A DNA stretch of 9,615 bases, taken from contig JAGWAA010000017.1 in the NCBI GenBank assembly GCA_018302165.1, positions 1 to 9,615 on the forward strand, given 5' to 3'. The number at the start of each line of letters is the position of its first letter. Positions within the stretch are counted from its first letter, which is position 1. Shown one piece after another: positions 1 to 6,628 of the stretch. This DNA comes from Candidatus Woesearchaeota archaeon (GTDB lineage: Archaea; Nanobdellota; Nanobdellia; SCGC-AAA011-G17; GW2011-AR17). The notes beneath the pieces are model-generated. The model was not told the DNA's origin and did no database searches. It worked only from the letters and a program-made list of their open reading frames with translations. Made by a program: the position numbers and the translations under genes.

Positions 1-341
1 ACCTTTTCATGGATTAAATTAGGTAATATTAACATTAACTCATTAATCCTCAATTCAACAGAATTATACTCTTCTTCTTTCCTTTTAATCTCATCAGGTA
101 ATGATTTAACTTTCTTAATAACCTGAGAAATATCCTTTCCAACCTTCTTTAACTTATTAATTTCTTCAGATAAATTATTTCTAGAACTTCTTAATTGATC
201 TAACTCAGCCTTAATACTTCTCAAATCTTTATCCTTCTTAACCAATTCATTAAAACTATCTATTAATTCCCCTTTTTTCATAAACTTATAACATTTTAGA
301 AACAATTCTGGCTTCTCTCTAACAAGTCTTATATCAATCAT
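1..341 (-). CDS. serS: Seryl-tRNA synthetase, N-terminal part (runs off window)
   Basis: This is the first 113 codons of a minus-strand gene whose 3' part lies left of the window. The protein starts MIDIRLVREKPELF, the typical opening of standard (bacterial/eukaryal/most-archaeal type) seryl-tRNA synthetase, which charges tRNA-Ser in the cytoplasm. Residues about 25-100 are rich in K, E, L and R and would form the two helices of the antiparallel coiled-coil arm that grips the long variable arm of tRNA-Ser. The turn falls near residues 65-72 and the arm ends in LPNLIHEK, matching the family's conserved 'PN.PH' exit from the arm. The catalytic domain is not in view. The ATG at 341 is the only sensible start because an in-frame TAG lies two codons upstream. 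It is divergent from the winged-helix gene. The methanogen-type SerRS is excluded by this N-terminus. Confidence 0.93.
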   Translation of the reverse strand, partial: MIDIRLVREKPELFLKCYKFMKKGELIDSFNELVKKDKDLRSIKAELDQLRSSRNNLSEEINKLKKVGKDISQVIKKVKSLPDEIKRKEEEYNSVELRINELMLILPNLIHEK

Positions 342-406
342 TACCTAAAGTAAAACGATTTTCCTTAAAAACATTTCCAAATTTAAGAATCCTAACTGTT
401 TATCAT

Positions 407-426
407 TTACAACCGAATGATTGTAA
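407..426. repeat. Inverted repeat TTACAA-N8-TTGTAA, possible operator
   Basis: TTACAA (407-412) and TTGTAA (421-426) form a 20-bp dyad with an 8-bp spacer. A second, overlapping dyad is ATCATT (402-407) with AATGAT (416-421). A further copy of TTTACAA occurs at 453-459, closer to the TATA box. The spacing suits a dimeric winged-helix regulator, but in DNA this A+T-rich such short dyads also arise by chance. Confidence 0.3.
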
Positions 427-475
427 TCTAAATTATACTCTCGAAAAACCACTTTACAATAGCTACAGCACAATG

Positions 476-483
476 TTTAAATA
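476..483 (+). promoter_or_regulatory. TATA box of the winged-helix gene
   Basis: The octamer TTTAAATA is the archaeal TATA-box consensus. Its centre is about 61 bp before the ATG at 541, so transcription should start near 505 and give a leader of about 35 nt. No better-placed box lies closer to the start codon. Confidence 0.65.
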
Positions 484-494
484 TAACTATCATA

Positions 495-504
495 TTATCG
501 ATAA
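495..504. promoter_or_regulatory. Palindrome TTATCGATAA between TATA box and predicted start site
   Basis: This perfect 10-bp palindrome lies directly between the TATA box (476-483) and the predicted transcription start near 505. Archaeal repressors often occupy that position to block RNA polymerase recruitment. It is the natural candidate for autoregulation by the winged-helix protein encoded just downstream. The palindrome is seen directly; the regulatory role is inference. Confidence 0.35.
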
Positions 505-527
505 AATAGAGAAAAAGAGTGTGGATC

Positions 528-536
528 GGAGAGGAG
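528..536 (+). promoter_or_regulatory. Shine-Dalgarno sequence of the winged-helix gene
   Basis: The purine block GGAGAGGAG ends 4 nt before the ATG at 541 and can pair in part with the CCUCC at the 3' end of 16S rRNA. It fixes the start at 541. It is the only clear leadered ribosome-binding site in the window; the other starts appear leaderless. Confidence 0.7.
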
Positions 537-540
537 TAAA

Positions 541-816
541 ATGCCAAAAAAGAACAAAGAAATTTTCGAAGTTTTCTTTAGAAGAAAACCAGCAATGATT
601 TTAGTTGCGCTTAGACAAAATACCAGAAACAAATACGGTAGCATACTTGCTAAAGAAGTTGATTGCACATATTCACATGCGGTTAAAATTTTACAAGAAA
701 TGGAAAAGTCAAAATTAGTTTCATTCCAAAAGAATGGAAGAATAAAAACAATTGAACTGACAGAATCTGGAAACAGAATCGCAGAGCATATTGAAAAGAT
801 TAAAACTTTACTATAA
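541..816 (+). CDS. Small winged-helix DNA-binding protein
   Basis: A 91-residue cytoplasmic protein that is essentially one winged helix-turn-helix domain of the MarR/ArsR-like fold. A basic N-terminus (MPKKNK) is followed by helix 1 (about 16-26), helix 2 (about 32-39, YGSILAKEV), a recognition helix (about 43-57, YSHAVKILQEMEKS), a wing around FQKNGRIKTIEL (62-73) and a C-terminal helix beginning TESGNRIAEHI that could mediate dimerisation. No ligand domain, metal-binding cysteine cluster or membrane segment is present, so it is probably a transcriptional regulator acting as a dimer. The start is set by the Shine-Dalgarno at 528-536. It has its own promoter with a palindrome at 495-504, suggesting autoregulation, and a T-rich terminator follows. 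Its target is unknown; the serS promoter and the nucleotide-metabolism genes downstream are neighbours only. Confidence 0.82.
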   Translation: MPKKNKEIFEVFFRRKPAMILVALRQNTRNKYGSILAKEVDCTYSHAVKILQEMEKSKLVSFQKNGRIKTIELTESGNRIAEHIEKIKTLL

Positions 817-818
817 AA

Positions 819-832
819 TTATTTTATTTTTT
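819..832 (+). terminator. T-rich terminator after the winged-helix gene
   Basis: Immediately after the TAA at 814-816 comes TTATTTTATTTTTT. A poly-T tract without a required hairpin is the standard archaeal transcription terminator. It separates this gene from the PRPP synthetase gene, which has its own promoter. Confidence 0.6.
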
Positions 833-857
833 AATTAAATTCTAAAACAACAAAAAG

Positions 858-865
858 AATATAAA
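858..865 (+). promoter_or_regulatory. TATA-like box of the PRPP synthetase gene
   Basis: AATATAAA is centred about 25 bp before the ATG at 887, the spacing expected if transcription starts at the A of the start codon. A second A+T element, CTTAAATA at 866-873, is nearer consensus but sits too close (about 17 bp). No Shine-Dalgarno sequence precedes the ATG. Confidence 0.5.
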
Positions 866-886
866 CTTAAATAAAAAAATTAAATT

Positions 887-1993
887 ATGTCAGACCCATT
901 CAAAAAGGTAATTTTTCTTGCAGATGAATTTTCCACAAATTTAGCAAGAGACACCCATAGTGTCTTAGAAAAATATTCTCAAATAAAAAGATTAAGAATT
1001 CCAGGTAAATTAAAAGGATTCTATGAAAATGATCTATTAACAGCTACTCAAAAAAATGGAGAATTAATACCTGAAGTTTTAACTACTGTAAGAGGCAGAG
1101 ACGTTTATGTTTTTGTAAGCCCAGTGGTTTCTAAAGAAAAAATAATAACTTATGATGCAAATGTTCCAATAATAAGAGCTTGTTTAATTGCTGATGCATG
1201 CAAAGAAGCAGGTGCGGGTAGAATTAGTTTAGTCATGCCTCATATGCCTTATCAAAGACAAGATAGAAGAACAACAGATAAAATTACAGGAGCAGAAAAG
1301 AGAGAACCAATCTCCGCAAGATTAATTTTAAATCTTTTACACTCTGCAGGTTATCAACAATTAATAACAGTAGATCCACATTTTCCACAATACAAAGGAT
1401 TTATTCCTAGAGGGATGTACGCTGAAACACCAACAGCAAGAGTTGCATTAACCAGTTATTTACAGAGAGAATTCAATCCAAACAGAAATTTAAAAATTGG
1501 AGTGGTATCACCAGATTTTGGTGGTGGTGAACGTGCAGAAATAACTGCTTTAGATCTTAAATCATTATTCTTGGGTCTATGTAGAAAAAAACGACCTAAA
1601 GCTGGAATCATAGGAGATATGAAAGTTTATTTTGAAGAGGGAATCAATCCTTCAGAAACAGAACTTGCAATAATTTATGATGACATTGCTGATTCCTGTG
1701 GTACAATGGAAAAATGTGCTAATGCATTAAAAGCATTAGGAATAAAAAAAATAATTGGAGTAACAACTCATCCTGTTTTTAGTAATGATGCAATGAAAAA
1801 AATAAATTTAGAAATGGTTGTTTCAAATTCAATACCCTTAGCAAATCCTCCTGATAATATACATGTAGTTGATATTTCAACAATATTAGGATTAACATTA
1901 TTCTGTATTACAACAGGGGATGGCTCATTAAGTAAAGAGATTTTCAATCCAATTGAATATCAACAACTGGAACAAAAATTAAAAAATATGTAA
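887..1993 (+). CDS. prs: Ribose-phosphate pyrophosphokinase (PRPP synthetase)
   Basis: Makes 5-phosphoribosyl 1-diphosphate from ribose 5-phosphate and ATP, the activated sugar for purine, pyrimidine, NAD and histidine synthesis. The 368 residues show two tandem phosphoribosyltransferase-type domains. Landmarks: NGE (58-60) before VRGRDVYVF in the N-terminal domain; MPYQRQDRR (120-128) and DPHFPQ (163-168) of the ATP site; VSPDFGGGERA (207-217); a basic CRKKRPK (232-238) at the flexible catalytic loop; and the PRPP-binding loop YDDIADSCGT (264-273), followed by THPVFS (294-299). It is longer than the roughly 285-320 residues usual for this family, with extra sequence in the N-terminal domain and around 129-140 and 169-182. 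The PRPP loop departs from the usual DDIIDTGGT (TG replaced by SC) but keeps its aspartates. Start at 887 fits the TATA spacing. A nucleoside deoxyribosyltransferase-like gene follows 47 bp downstream. Confidence 0.9.
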   Translation: MSDPFKKVIFLADEFSTNLARDTHSVLEKYSQIKRLRIPGKLKGFYENDLLTATQKNGELIPEVLTTVRGRDVYVFVSPVVSKEKIITYDANVPIIRACLIADACKEAGAGRISLVMPHMPYQRQDRRTTDKITGAEKREPISARLILNLLHSAGYQQLITVDPHFPQYKGFIPRGMYAETPTARVALTSYLQREFNPNRNLKIGVVSPDFGGGERAEITALDLKSLFLGLCRKKRPKAGIIGDMKVYFEEGINPSETELAIIYDDIADSCGTMEKCANALKALGIKKIIGVTTHPVFSNDAMKKINLEMVVSNSIPLANPPDNIHVVDISTILGLTLFCITTGDGSLSKEIFNPIEYQQLEQKLKNM

Positions 1994-2011
1994 TCTTAAA
2001 CTACAATAATT

Positions 2012-2019
2012 TTTAAATA
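2012..2019 (+). promoter_or_regulatory. TATA box of the deoxyribosyltransferase-like gene
   Basis: TTTAAATA is centred 25.5 bp before the ATG at 2041, predicting a leaderless transcript. The T-run at 2010-2014 just after the PRPP synthetase stop overlaps it and may also act as that gene's terminator. Confidence 0.65.
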
Positions 2020-2040
2020 CATAAATAAAAAAAAAGATTT

Positions 2041-2442
2041 ATGACATCTACTCTTGCTGCATTAAATACAAGATATCAATTACTAACAGCATATACAGCA
2101 ACTTCAAAAAGAAAATTTTATATGAAAGATCAAATTAGTACATTTACATTACAACAAGGTTATGTACCATTAAATCCATTTCAAATATTTGGTTTTCTTA
2201 ATGATACAGTTGATAGAAATTTAGTAAGACAAGCGAATAATACTCTTATTAGAATTGCAAATGAATTTTGGGTTTTTGGAGAAGTTTCAGATGGAGTTTT
2301 AGCAGAAATCAAACAAGCAAAAGAACAAAGAAAACCTATTAAATACTTCAGAATTGAAAATTCTAAAGATATCATAGAAATTTTAAATTTAGAAGAAGTT
2401 GTAATGGAAAAAAATGTTAAAACGTATAGAAATTTACTTTAA
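2041..2442 (+). CDS. Small nucleoside 2-deoxyribosyltransferase-like protein
   Basis: A 133-residue soluble protein with no signal peptide or membrane segment. The pattern resembles compact Rossmann-like nucleoside 2-deoxyribosyltransferase relatives (DUF4406-like): an opening strand near residues 12-20, GYVPLNPF (40-47) after the first helix, then ANNTLIRIANEFWVFG (66-80: a helix with a conserved charged/polar end and a strand) and SDGVLAEIKQAKEQRKPI (83-100). In that family the Glu of the 'SDG...E' segment, here E89, corresponds to the catalytic nucleophile, and the following strand (KYFRI) closes the sheet. If active it would cleave or exchange a base on a (deoxy)nucleoside or nucleotide; the substrate cannot be read from the sequence. 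The PRPP synthetase just upstream supports a nucleotide role. The family call is by pattern memory, so moderate. Its stop codon overlaps that of the DP2 gene. Confidence 0.55.
   Translation: MTSTLAALNTRYQLLTAYTATSKRKFYMKDQISTFTLQQGYVPLNPFQIFGFLNDTVDRNLVRQANNTLIRIANEFWVFGEVSDGVLAEIKQAKEQRKPIKYFRIENSKDIIEILNLEEVVMEKNVKTYRNLL
2408..2414 (-). terminator. Possible DP2 terminator inside the convergent gene
   Basis: Seven consecutive A on the plus strand give a T7 run on the minus strand, 25 nt past the DP2 stop at 2439. With no intergenic space between the two convergent genes, DP2 transcription would have to end inside the neighbouring coding region, and this is the first good T-run reached. Confidence 0.35.
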
Positions 2443-5400
2443 ATCCACTTTCCTAAACCAGTTTGCTTAGCTTCTTCTTTCCCAAAAACACCTTCGATTC
2501 TATCCTTCAAAAGCATCAAAGTTTGTTTTAAATAAGGAGGCAAATTATATTTTTCAGCTAAATTCATTGCAGGATCCAAATATTTAGTAATCGAACCTTC
2601 AGATATAGTGAATATTAATTTTCCACTACACTTACAAATTCCAGTTAATGGTGGACGTCGATAAATCTCATTACATTTCCCACATCTAAAACTTTGTTGA
2701 GAAAACTTACGCAGATTACCTTTAATATCCCTTAAAAAATGCCTTTCAATTATTAATCTTGCAACATCATTTTCATCAACAGCTCTTATTTTTCGAGCAA
2801 CTTCCATTTGTCCATTAACTTTATCTGCCATAGTAGGCAAAATTTTATATGAACTACACAAAACTCCATTATTAAAATTATCAGTATCATGTGTGAACAT
2901 CATTCCTTCATATTGACATTCTAAATTAAGAGCATCTCCTAATTTTTTAATTTTAACATCCCAAGGATTTTTATATAATTCAGCAGCTTCATACAATTCT
3001 AAAGGATACCTATCAACTATATCCATATCAAAAACCATATCATCAACTTCTGATGGAATCAAACGTCCAGTTAAAACTAAAGGTGCATCTTGTGTAATTC
3101 CTCGAGTATTTGGTAAATATTTTCTAGAAAAATTTAACAAAGTATCTAATAAGAGCATACAACCAGCTTCATCACCATCAGCATCTCTTCTCATAATACT
3201 ATGCAACAAAGGATGTGCATACAAACCTTGAACTTTAGAAAACCCAACAATTCTACAGACAATTCCCGCAGAAGTATGAGGACTCATAGCAACAATCAAA
3301 TGTCCAACCAAATCTCTCTTCGATTTTAAATTATAAAAAGTTTTTTCTTTGTAAAGTTTTTCAAGCATTTCATCAATAAATCCAGCAACTCTAAAAAGAA
3401 TTTCATCAGCACCTTCTTCAGGCGATTCAGGACAAGCAGGTAATATTACATCTTGTGCAAATAATTCTAAAACTTGATTATCATCGACTAATTCATTCCC
3501 ATAAATATCATTAAAATAGCCCATTTCTTTAAGTTTTTCTAAGGAAGTTCCAACTTCTTTAGCTTTGAAATGAGTACAAGGTAACTCAGTCATATCATAT
3601 CTTACAGTCCCATCTTTATTTACATGAATATTATATTTAGCTCTCAAAATTCCTTTTATCAAATGCTCAGGAATTTGTTCAGCACTACTTAAGCCTCTAA
3701 TTCCTTTAATCAAATCTGGATATTGCCGACTTCCTAATTGTTCTAAGCTTTTGTAAAAATAATGTTTAATATCAATAGATTTAGAAATGGCATTTTTTGT
3801 TTTACCATGAACTTCACAAACATTATTCAAAATAAATTTTCCACACCCAGGGCAATAATATTTTCTAATTGTTTTACTACCACATTTTTCACAAATTCCT
3901 AGTATTGTATCTAACGAACATTTCTCACAAAAAAAAGTTGGAAACTGAGAATTTATTCTTCCAACTTTTAAAGCACTTTGAAAACTTCTTAAACGTCCAC
4001 CCTCATCACCAACAGGAAATAATATATGAGGATTACCAATCATTTTTCTCATTTTTGCTTTCTCTGGTCTACCCATTCTAGCTCCGATAAAATAACCACA
4101 TTTATCCTTAATTTTATATTTTGAAACAGAATTAACCATTTCTAAAACATTTTCCCCAACAGGCTTACCTAAAAAATCTCCCAAATTTACTTTCAAAGCT
4201 TTTGCAAAATCGCCAGAAATAACAATATATTCATTAGTAACAACTTCATGTGGACAACCGATTAATTCTAAACTCCTTTTTGCAGAGAAATCACTGACTA
4301 AAATTTTATCTTCCTTAACAACAGAATTTTTCAAAACATTAAACAAATTCAAAAAATCATCTATTTTCAATGAACTCCAATAAAAAATAAATTTAGGATA
4401 TAATGGTACACCAAATTCTGAAAATTTAATAGCATAATCAAAACTAACATAAGTTTTTAGAGGAAATTTAATTAAATTTTCTAAATAATTTTTATCTAAA
4501 TCAATTTCTTCAAAAAATTGTTGTGCATAATAAACCCACCACTCTTCAACGAATCCACAAGGTAATAATTTATGAGCTCTATTCAAAAAATCTCCCCAAT
4601 TAATTAAAATATCCCCTAAATAAATTATTTCATCAATTTCTTTAAAATATTTTTTAGCTTCTTCATAAGTATTTAATTGTAATACATTTTCATTCTTCAA
4701 TTTAACAATAGGCCCCTCAATAGTATCACAAACATTCAAGGTAGTAGATTTTCCAGGCCTTTCCGTTTTAAATTGTGTTCCAGCAGCAATAAAATTATTA
4801 ACAGCAACCATTGTTGCAGGACTCACACTATCCGACGAAAAACCAGAAACTCTTCCTCTTCCATATCTTAATCTAAATCCTCCATTTCTCAAAGGATAAG
4901 TAAAAATAGGTCTCCCCGCAACTAAATCTTTAATAAATGTTGTATCAGGCAAAACTTTTGCAATATTAACAGTGGCAGTTTCAACTTTTGCACCACGTGC
5001 TTTAACTTCTTTTTGCAATTTAACAAAATCATCAAAAAACATCCATTGCTCCAAATCCATATCTTTGCCCCATTTTGCTAATTGCTTCCAAACTTTTGGC
5101 GCTTTCAAAGATAAACATTCAGCCATAACTAAACAAAAACCGTTACTTATTTTATTTGAATTTCTTCTATCAAGATCTTTATTATTACTAACATCAAATT
5201 TTTCAGAAGGATCTCCATCAATCTGCACAGGTAAATTTTTCATTAAAAATGTAATCTCTTCTTCTGAAGGAAAATATTGTAAATTTGTAACACGTTCATG
5301 ATAATCACAGAGTTCACCATAAGCTCTCTTAATTTCTTTTTCAGTCGCATCATACTGTGCATAACCTAATTTTTTTCTAACATAGTCTGCAATTAAAACA

Positions 5401-5900
5401 GAAACAGAAGCACCAGTTCCTCCTGCACTTCTAATAGGCCCACCATAAACTAAAGCAAAATATTCTTTACCATTATCTTTCCTCTGTCTAAATTTAATTT
5501 CAATAAACCCCTCTAAAGGTGATGAAACAACACCTACAGTAACATAAGCAAATCCAGTTCTTATTCCAATTTCAATGGCTTTCTTTTTATCACTAAATTG
5601 ACAAAATTTTTCTTTAGCAACTTCTTCAGCAATAACTAAAGCAACCTTCCAATCTTGACTCCCATATTGTTGTTCTAATTCTTGAATTCTTGCTGGAATA
5701 CCTTTACCTAAAACTTCTGGTGCAACTGAAGAAATTAAACCTTCTACACGTTCAGCCATATTTCTTGCTAAAGGAATTTTTACAGAATCATCTGGATCAT
5801 AACCTAATAATTTTGTTCTATTTGCTAAATCATAACAAGCCATAACATCCTTATTTATCTGCGAAAAAATATTCTCTACTCTAAGACTACATACGGCCAT
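2439..5900 (-). CDS. polC: DNA polymerase D large subunit DP2 (catalytic)
   Basis: Polymerase subunit of the archaeal two-subunit replicative DNA polymerase D, working with DP1 (6607-8082). Counting from the ATG at 5900 the protein has 1153 residues. The N-terminal domain (about 1-300) includes LLGYDP, then GGPIRSAGGT (153-162). FRLRYGRGRVSGF (342-354), KTERPGK (378-384) and ARMGRPEKAKMRK (607-619) are family hallmarks. A double zinc-binding region has CEKC/CEKC (658-673) and CPGC/CEVH (683-698). The two-barrel active site carries DADGDE with catalytic Asp 908 and 910. A last zinc site has CGKC (1073-1076) and CKC (1089-1091). The C-terminus, QTGLGKWI, resembles a PCNA-binding PIP box. There is no intein. 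A GTG at 5942 would add 14 residues, but homology to Pyrococcus DP2 and the TATA spacing favour 5900. The fourth zinc pair is CxxH rather than CxxC, and the active-site flank is RRDADGDEAG rather than the usual RRNCDGDED. Confidence 0.95.
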   Translation of the reverse strand: MAVCSLRVENIFSQINKDVMACYDLANRTKLLGYDPDDSVKIPLARNMAERVEGLISSVAPEVLGKGIPARIQELEQQYGSQDWKVALVIAEEVAKEKFCQFSDKKKAIEIGIRTGFAYVTVGVVSSPLEGFIEIKFRQRKDNGKEYFALVYGGPIRSAGGTGASVSVLIADYVRKKLGYAQYDATEKEIKRAYGELCDYHERVTNLQYFPSEEEITFLMKNLPVQIDGDPSEKFDVSNNKDLDRRNSNKISNGFCLVMAECLSLKAPKVWKQLAKWGKDMDLEQWMFFDDFVKLQKEVKARGAKVETATVNIAKVLPDTTFIKDLVAGRPIFTYPLRNGGFRLRYGRGRVSGFSSDSVSPATMVAVNNFIAAGTQFKTERPGKSTTLNVCDTIEGPIVKLKNENVLQLNTYEEAKKYFKEIDEIIYLGDILINWGDFLNRAHKLLPCGFVEEWWVYYAQQFFEEIDLDKNYLENLIKFPLKTYVSFDYAIKFSEFGVPLYPKFIFYWSSLKIDDFLNLFNVLKNSVVKEDKILVSDFSAKRSLELIGCPHEVVTNEYIVISGDFAKALKVNLGDFLGKPVGENVLEMVNSVSKYKIKDKCGYFIGARMGRPEKAKMRKMIGNPHILFPVGDEGGRLRSFQSALKVGRINSQFPTFFCEKCSLDTILGICEKCGSKTIRKYYCPGCGKFILNNVCEVHGKTKNAISKSIDIKHYFYKSLEQLGSRQYPDLIKGIRGLSSAEQIPEHLIKGILRAKYNIHVNKDGTVRYDMTELPCTHFKAKEVGTSLEKLKEMGYFNDIYGNELVDDNQVLELFAQDVILPACPESPEEGADEILFRVAGFIDEMLEKLYKEKTFYNLKSKRDLVGHLIVAMSPHTSAGIVCRIVGFSKVQGLYAHPLLHSIMRRDADGDEAGCMLLLDTLLNFSRKYLPNTRGITQDAPLVLTGRLIPSEVDDMVFDMDIVDRYPLELYEAAELYKNPWDVKIKKLGDALNLECQYEGMMFTHDTDNFNNGVLCSSYKILPTMADKVNGQMEVARKIRAVDENDVARLIIERHFLRDIKGNLRKFSQQSFRCGKCNEIYRRPPLTGICKCSGKLIFTISEGSITKYLDPAMNLAEKYNLPPYLKQTLMLLKDRIEGVFGKEEAKQTGLGKWI

Positions 5901-5923
5901 ATAAAAAAAATTAGAACCAGTTT

Positions 5924-5931
5924 TAATTAAA
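5924..5931 (-). promoter_or_regulatory. TATA box for DP2
   Basis: On the minus strand the sequence reads CGAAAG followed by TTTAATTA, a plausible BRE plus TATA box centred about 27 bp before the ATG at 5900. It lies inside the coding part of the longer GTG-start alternative, which favours the shorter protein. Other A+T-rich elements at 5954-5969 could drive a longer transcript. Confidence 0.5.
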
Positions 5932-5977
5932 CTTTCGAACACTGAAAAGTATCTTTTAAATAATATATTTCAAAAGA

Positions 5978-5985
5978 TTTAAATA
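5978..5985 (+). promoter_or_regulatory. TATA box of the lipoprotein gene
   Basis: TTTAAATA is centred 26.5 bp before the ATG at 6008. It predicts transcription starting at that ATG and therefore excludes the upstream in-frame TTG at 5996. It lies about 50 bp from the divergent DP2 promoter. Confidence 0.65.
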
Positions 5986-6007
5986 ACTCCTAATATTGCC
6001 TAAAAAT

Positions 6008-6628
6008 ATGAAAAAAATTATATTAGCTCTAATATTACTACTAATCACAGGATGTAGTACTGAAACAGTTATTTTAGAAGAAATTTCAGACAATCTCATT
6101 ACTGGTGGAGTAGTTGCCGAATTTATAGAAGACACAGCACTAGATTATGATTTTATTGAAGGCGAAACAAAAATTATTTTAGGAAAAACTATAACTGTTT
6201 CAGATATCCAACAAAAACCAGAAGTAACATTATTAGTTGATGGTGTCTCTGGAAAATTACTTGAAACCAAAAATCAAGAAATTATTAATTATATGAAAAT
6301 AAGTATCAATAAAGTAGATCTTTCAGATATTAATAATAAAAAAGTAACTTTAAAGATTGAAGAATTAAATTTAGAAAACAATGAATACATTATAACCCAA
6401 AATCAAAAAATAAGTATAGAAGATAAAGATGTTATTTTAACAGAAAGTAAAAGTAGTGGAAATATTTATGTCACAGTATATGATAAAGGCACAATCAAAG
6501 GTGATGAAGCAATAATTGCAAGTGGAGAAACTGTAGAAGTTTACGGATTAATTATAACAAATATAGAAAATTACTACAGAAATAATCAATATGCATTAAT
6601 TTTTGCTCAGGAATCTTGGTCTTCTTGA
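6008..6628 (+). CDS. Predicted lipoprotein with two similar beta-rich domains
   Basis: A 206-residue exported protein of unknown function. It begins with a short signal peptide, MKKIILALILLLITGC, whose lipobox ITGC would make Cys16 the lipid-modified first residue, anchoring the protein on the outside of the membrane. The mature part is acidic and beta-rich. Two stretches, about 52-118 and 127-201, seem to be related copies: each has a strand like ITVSDI or DVILTES, then EVTLLVDG or NIYVTVYDKG, a loop, and a strand ending in MKISINKVD or LIITNIENY. The pattern recalls beta-sandwich modules of archaeal S-layer and surface proteins, but I do not recognise a named family. The ATG at 6008 is preferred over TTG at 5996 because of the TATA spacing and the classic MKK start. 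It is opposite in orientation to both polymerase genes, and its end overlaps DP1 by 22 bp. Confidence 0.75.
   Translation: MKKIILALILLLITGCSTETVILEEISDNLITGGVVAEFIEDTALDYDFIEGETKIILGKTITVSDIQQKPEVTLLVDGVSGKLLETKNQEIINYMKISINKVDLSDINNKKVTLKIEELNLENNEYIITQNQKISIEDKDVILTESKSSGNIYVTVYDKGTIKGDEAIIASGETVEVYGLIITNIENYYRNNQYALIFAQESWSS

Larger units (their letters stand above)
342..540. promoter_or_regulatory. Divergent intergenic region between serS and the winged-helix gene
   Basis: These 199 bp hold the promoters of two diverging genes. The plus-strand promoter is clear (TATA box at 476-483). For serS the best minus-strand candidate is a weak TTTTAAGG at 363-370, about 25 bp before its ATG; a second A+T-rich element, minus CTTAAAT at 381-387, would give a leader of roughly 17 nt. 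Inverted repeats at 407-426 and 495-504 are described separately. No ORF or structured RNA is apparent. Confidence 0.6.

Noticed and set aside
2181..2375. 64-residue minus-strand ORF
   Set aside because: Lies wholly antisense to the deoxyribosyltransferase-like gene, with no promoter or recognisable domain.
3164..3200. Intein at the DP2 active-site motif
   Set aside because: DP2 is a known intein host, but the DADGDE motif region reads through without interruption.
3869..4081. 70-residue plus-strand ORF
   Set aside because: Antisense to the zinc-binding region of DP2; its His/Phe-rich sequence is a shadow of that gene.
4972..5301. 109-residue plus-strand ORF
   Set aside because: Antisense to the conserved N-terminal region of DP2; Ser-rich composition is typical of shadow frames in A+T-rich DNA.
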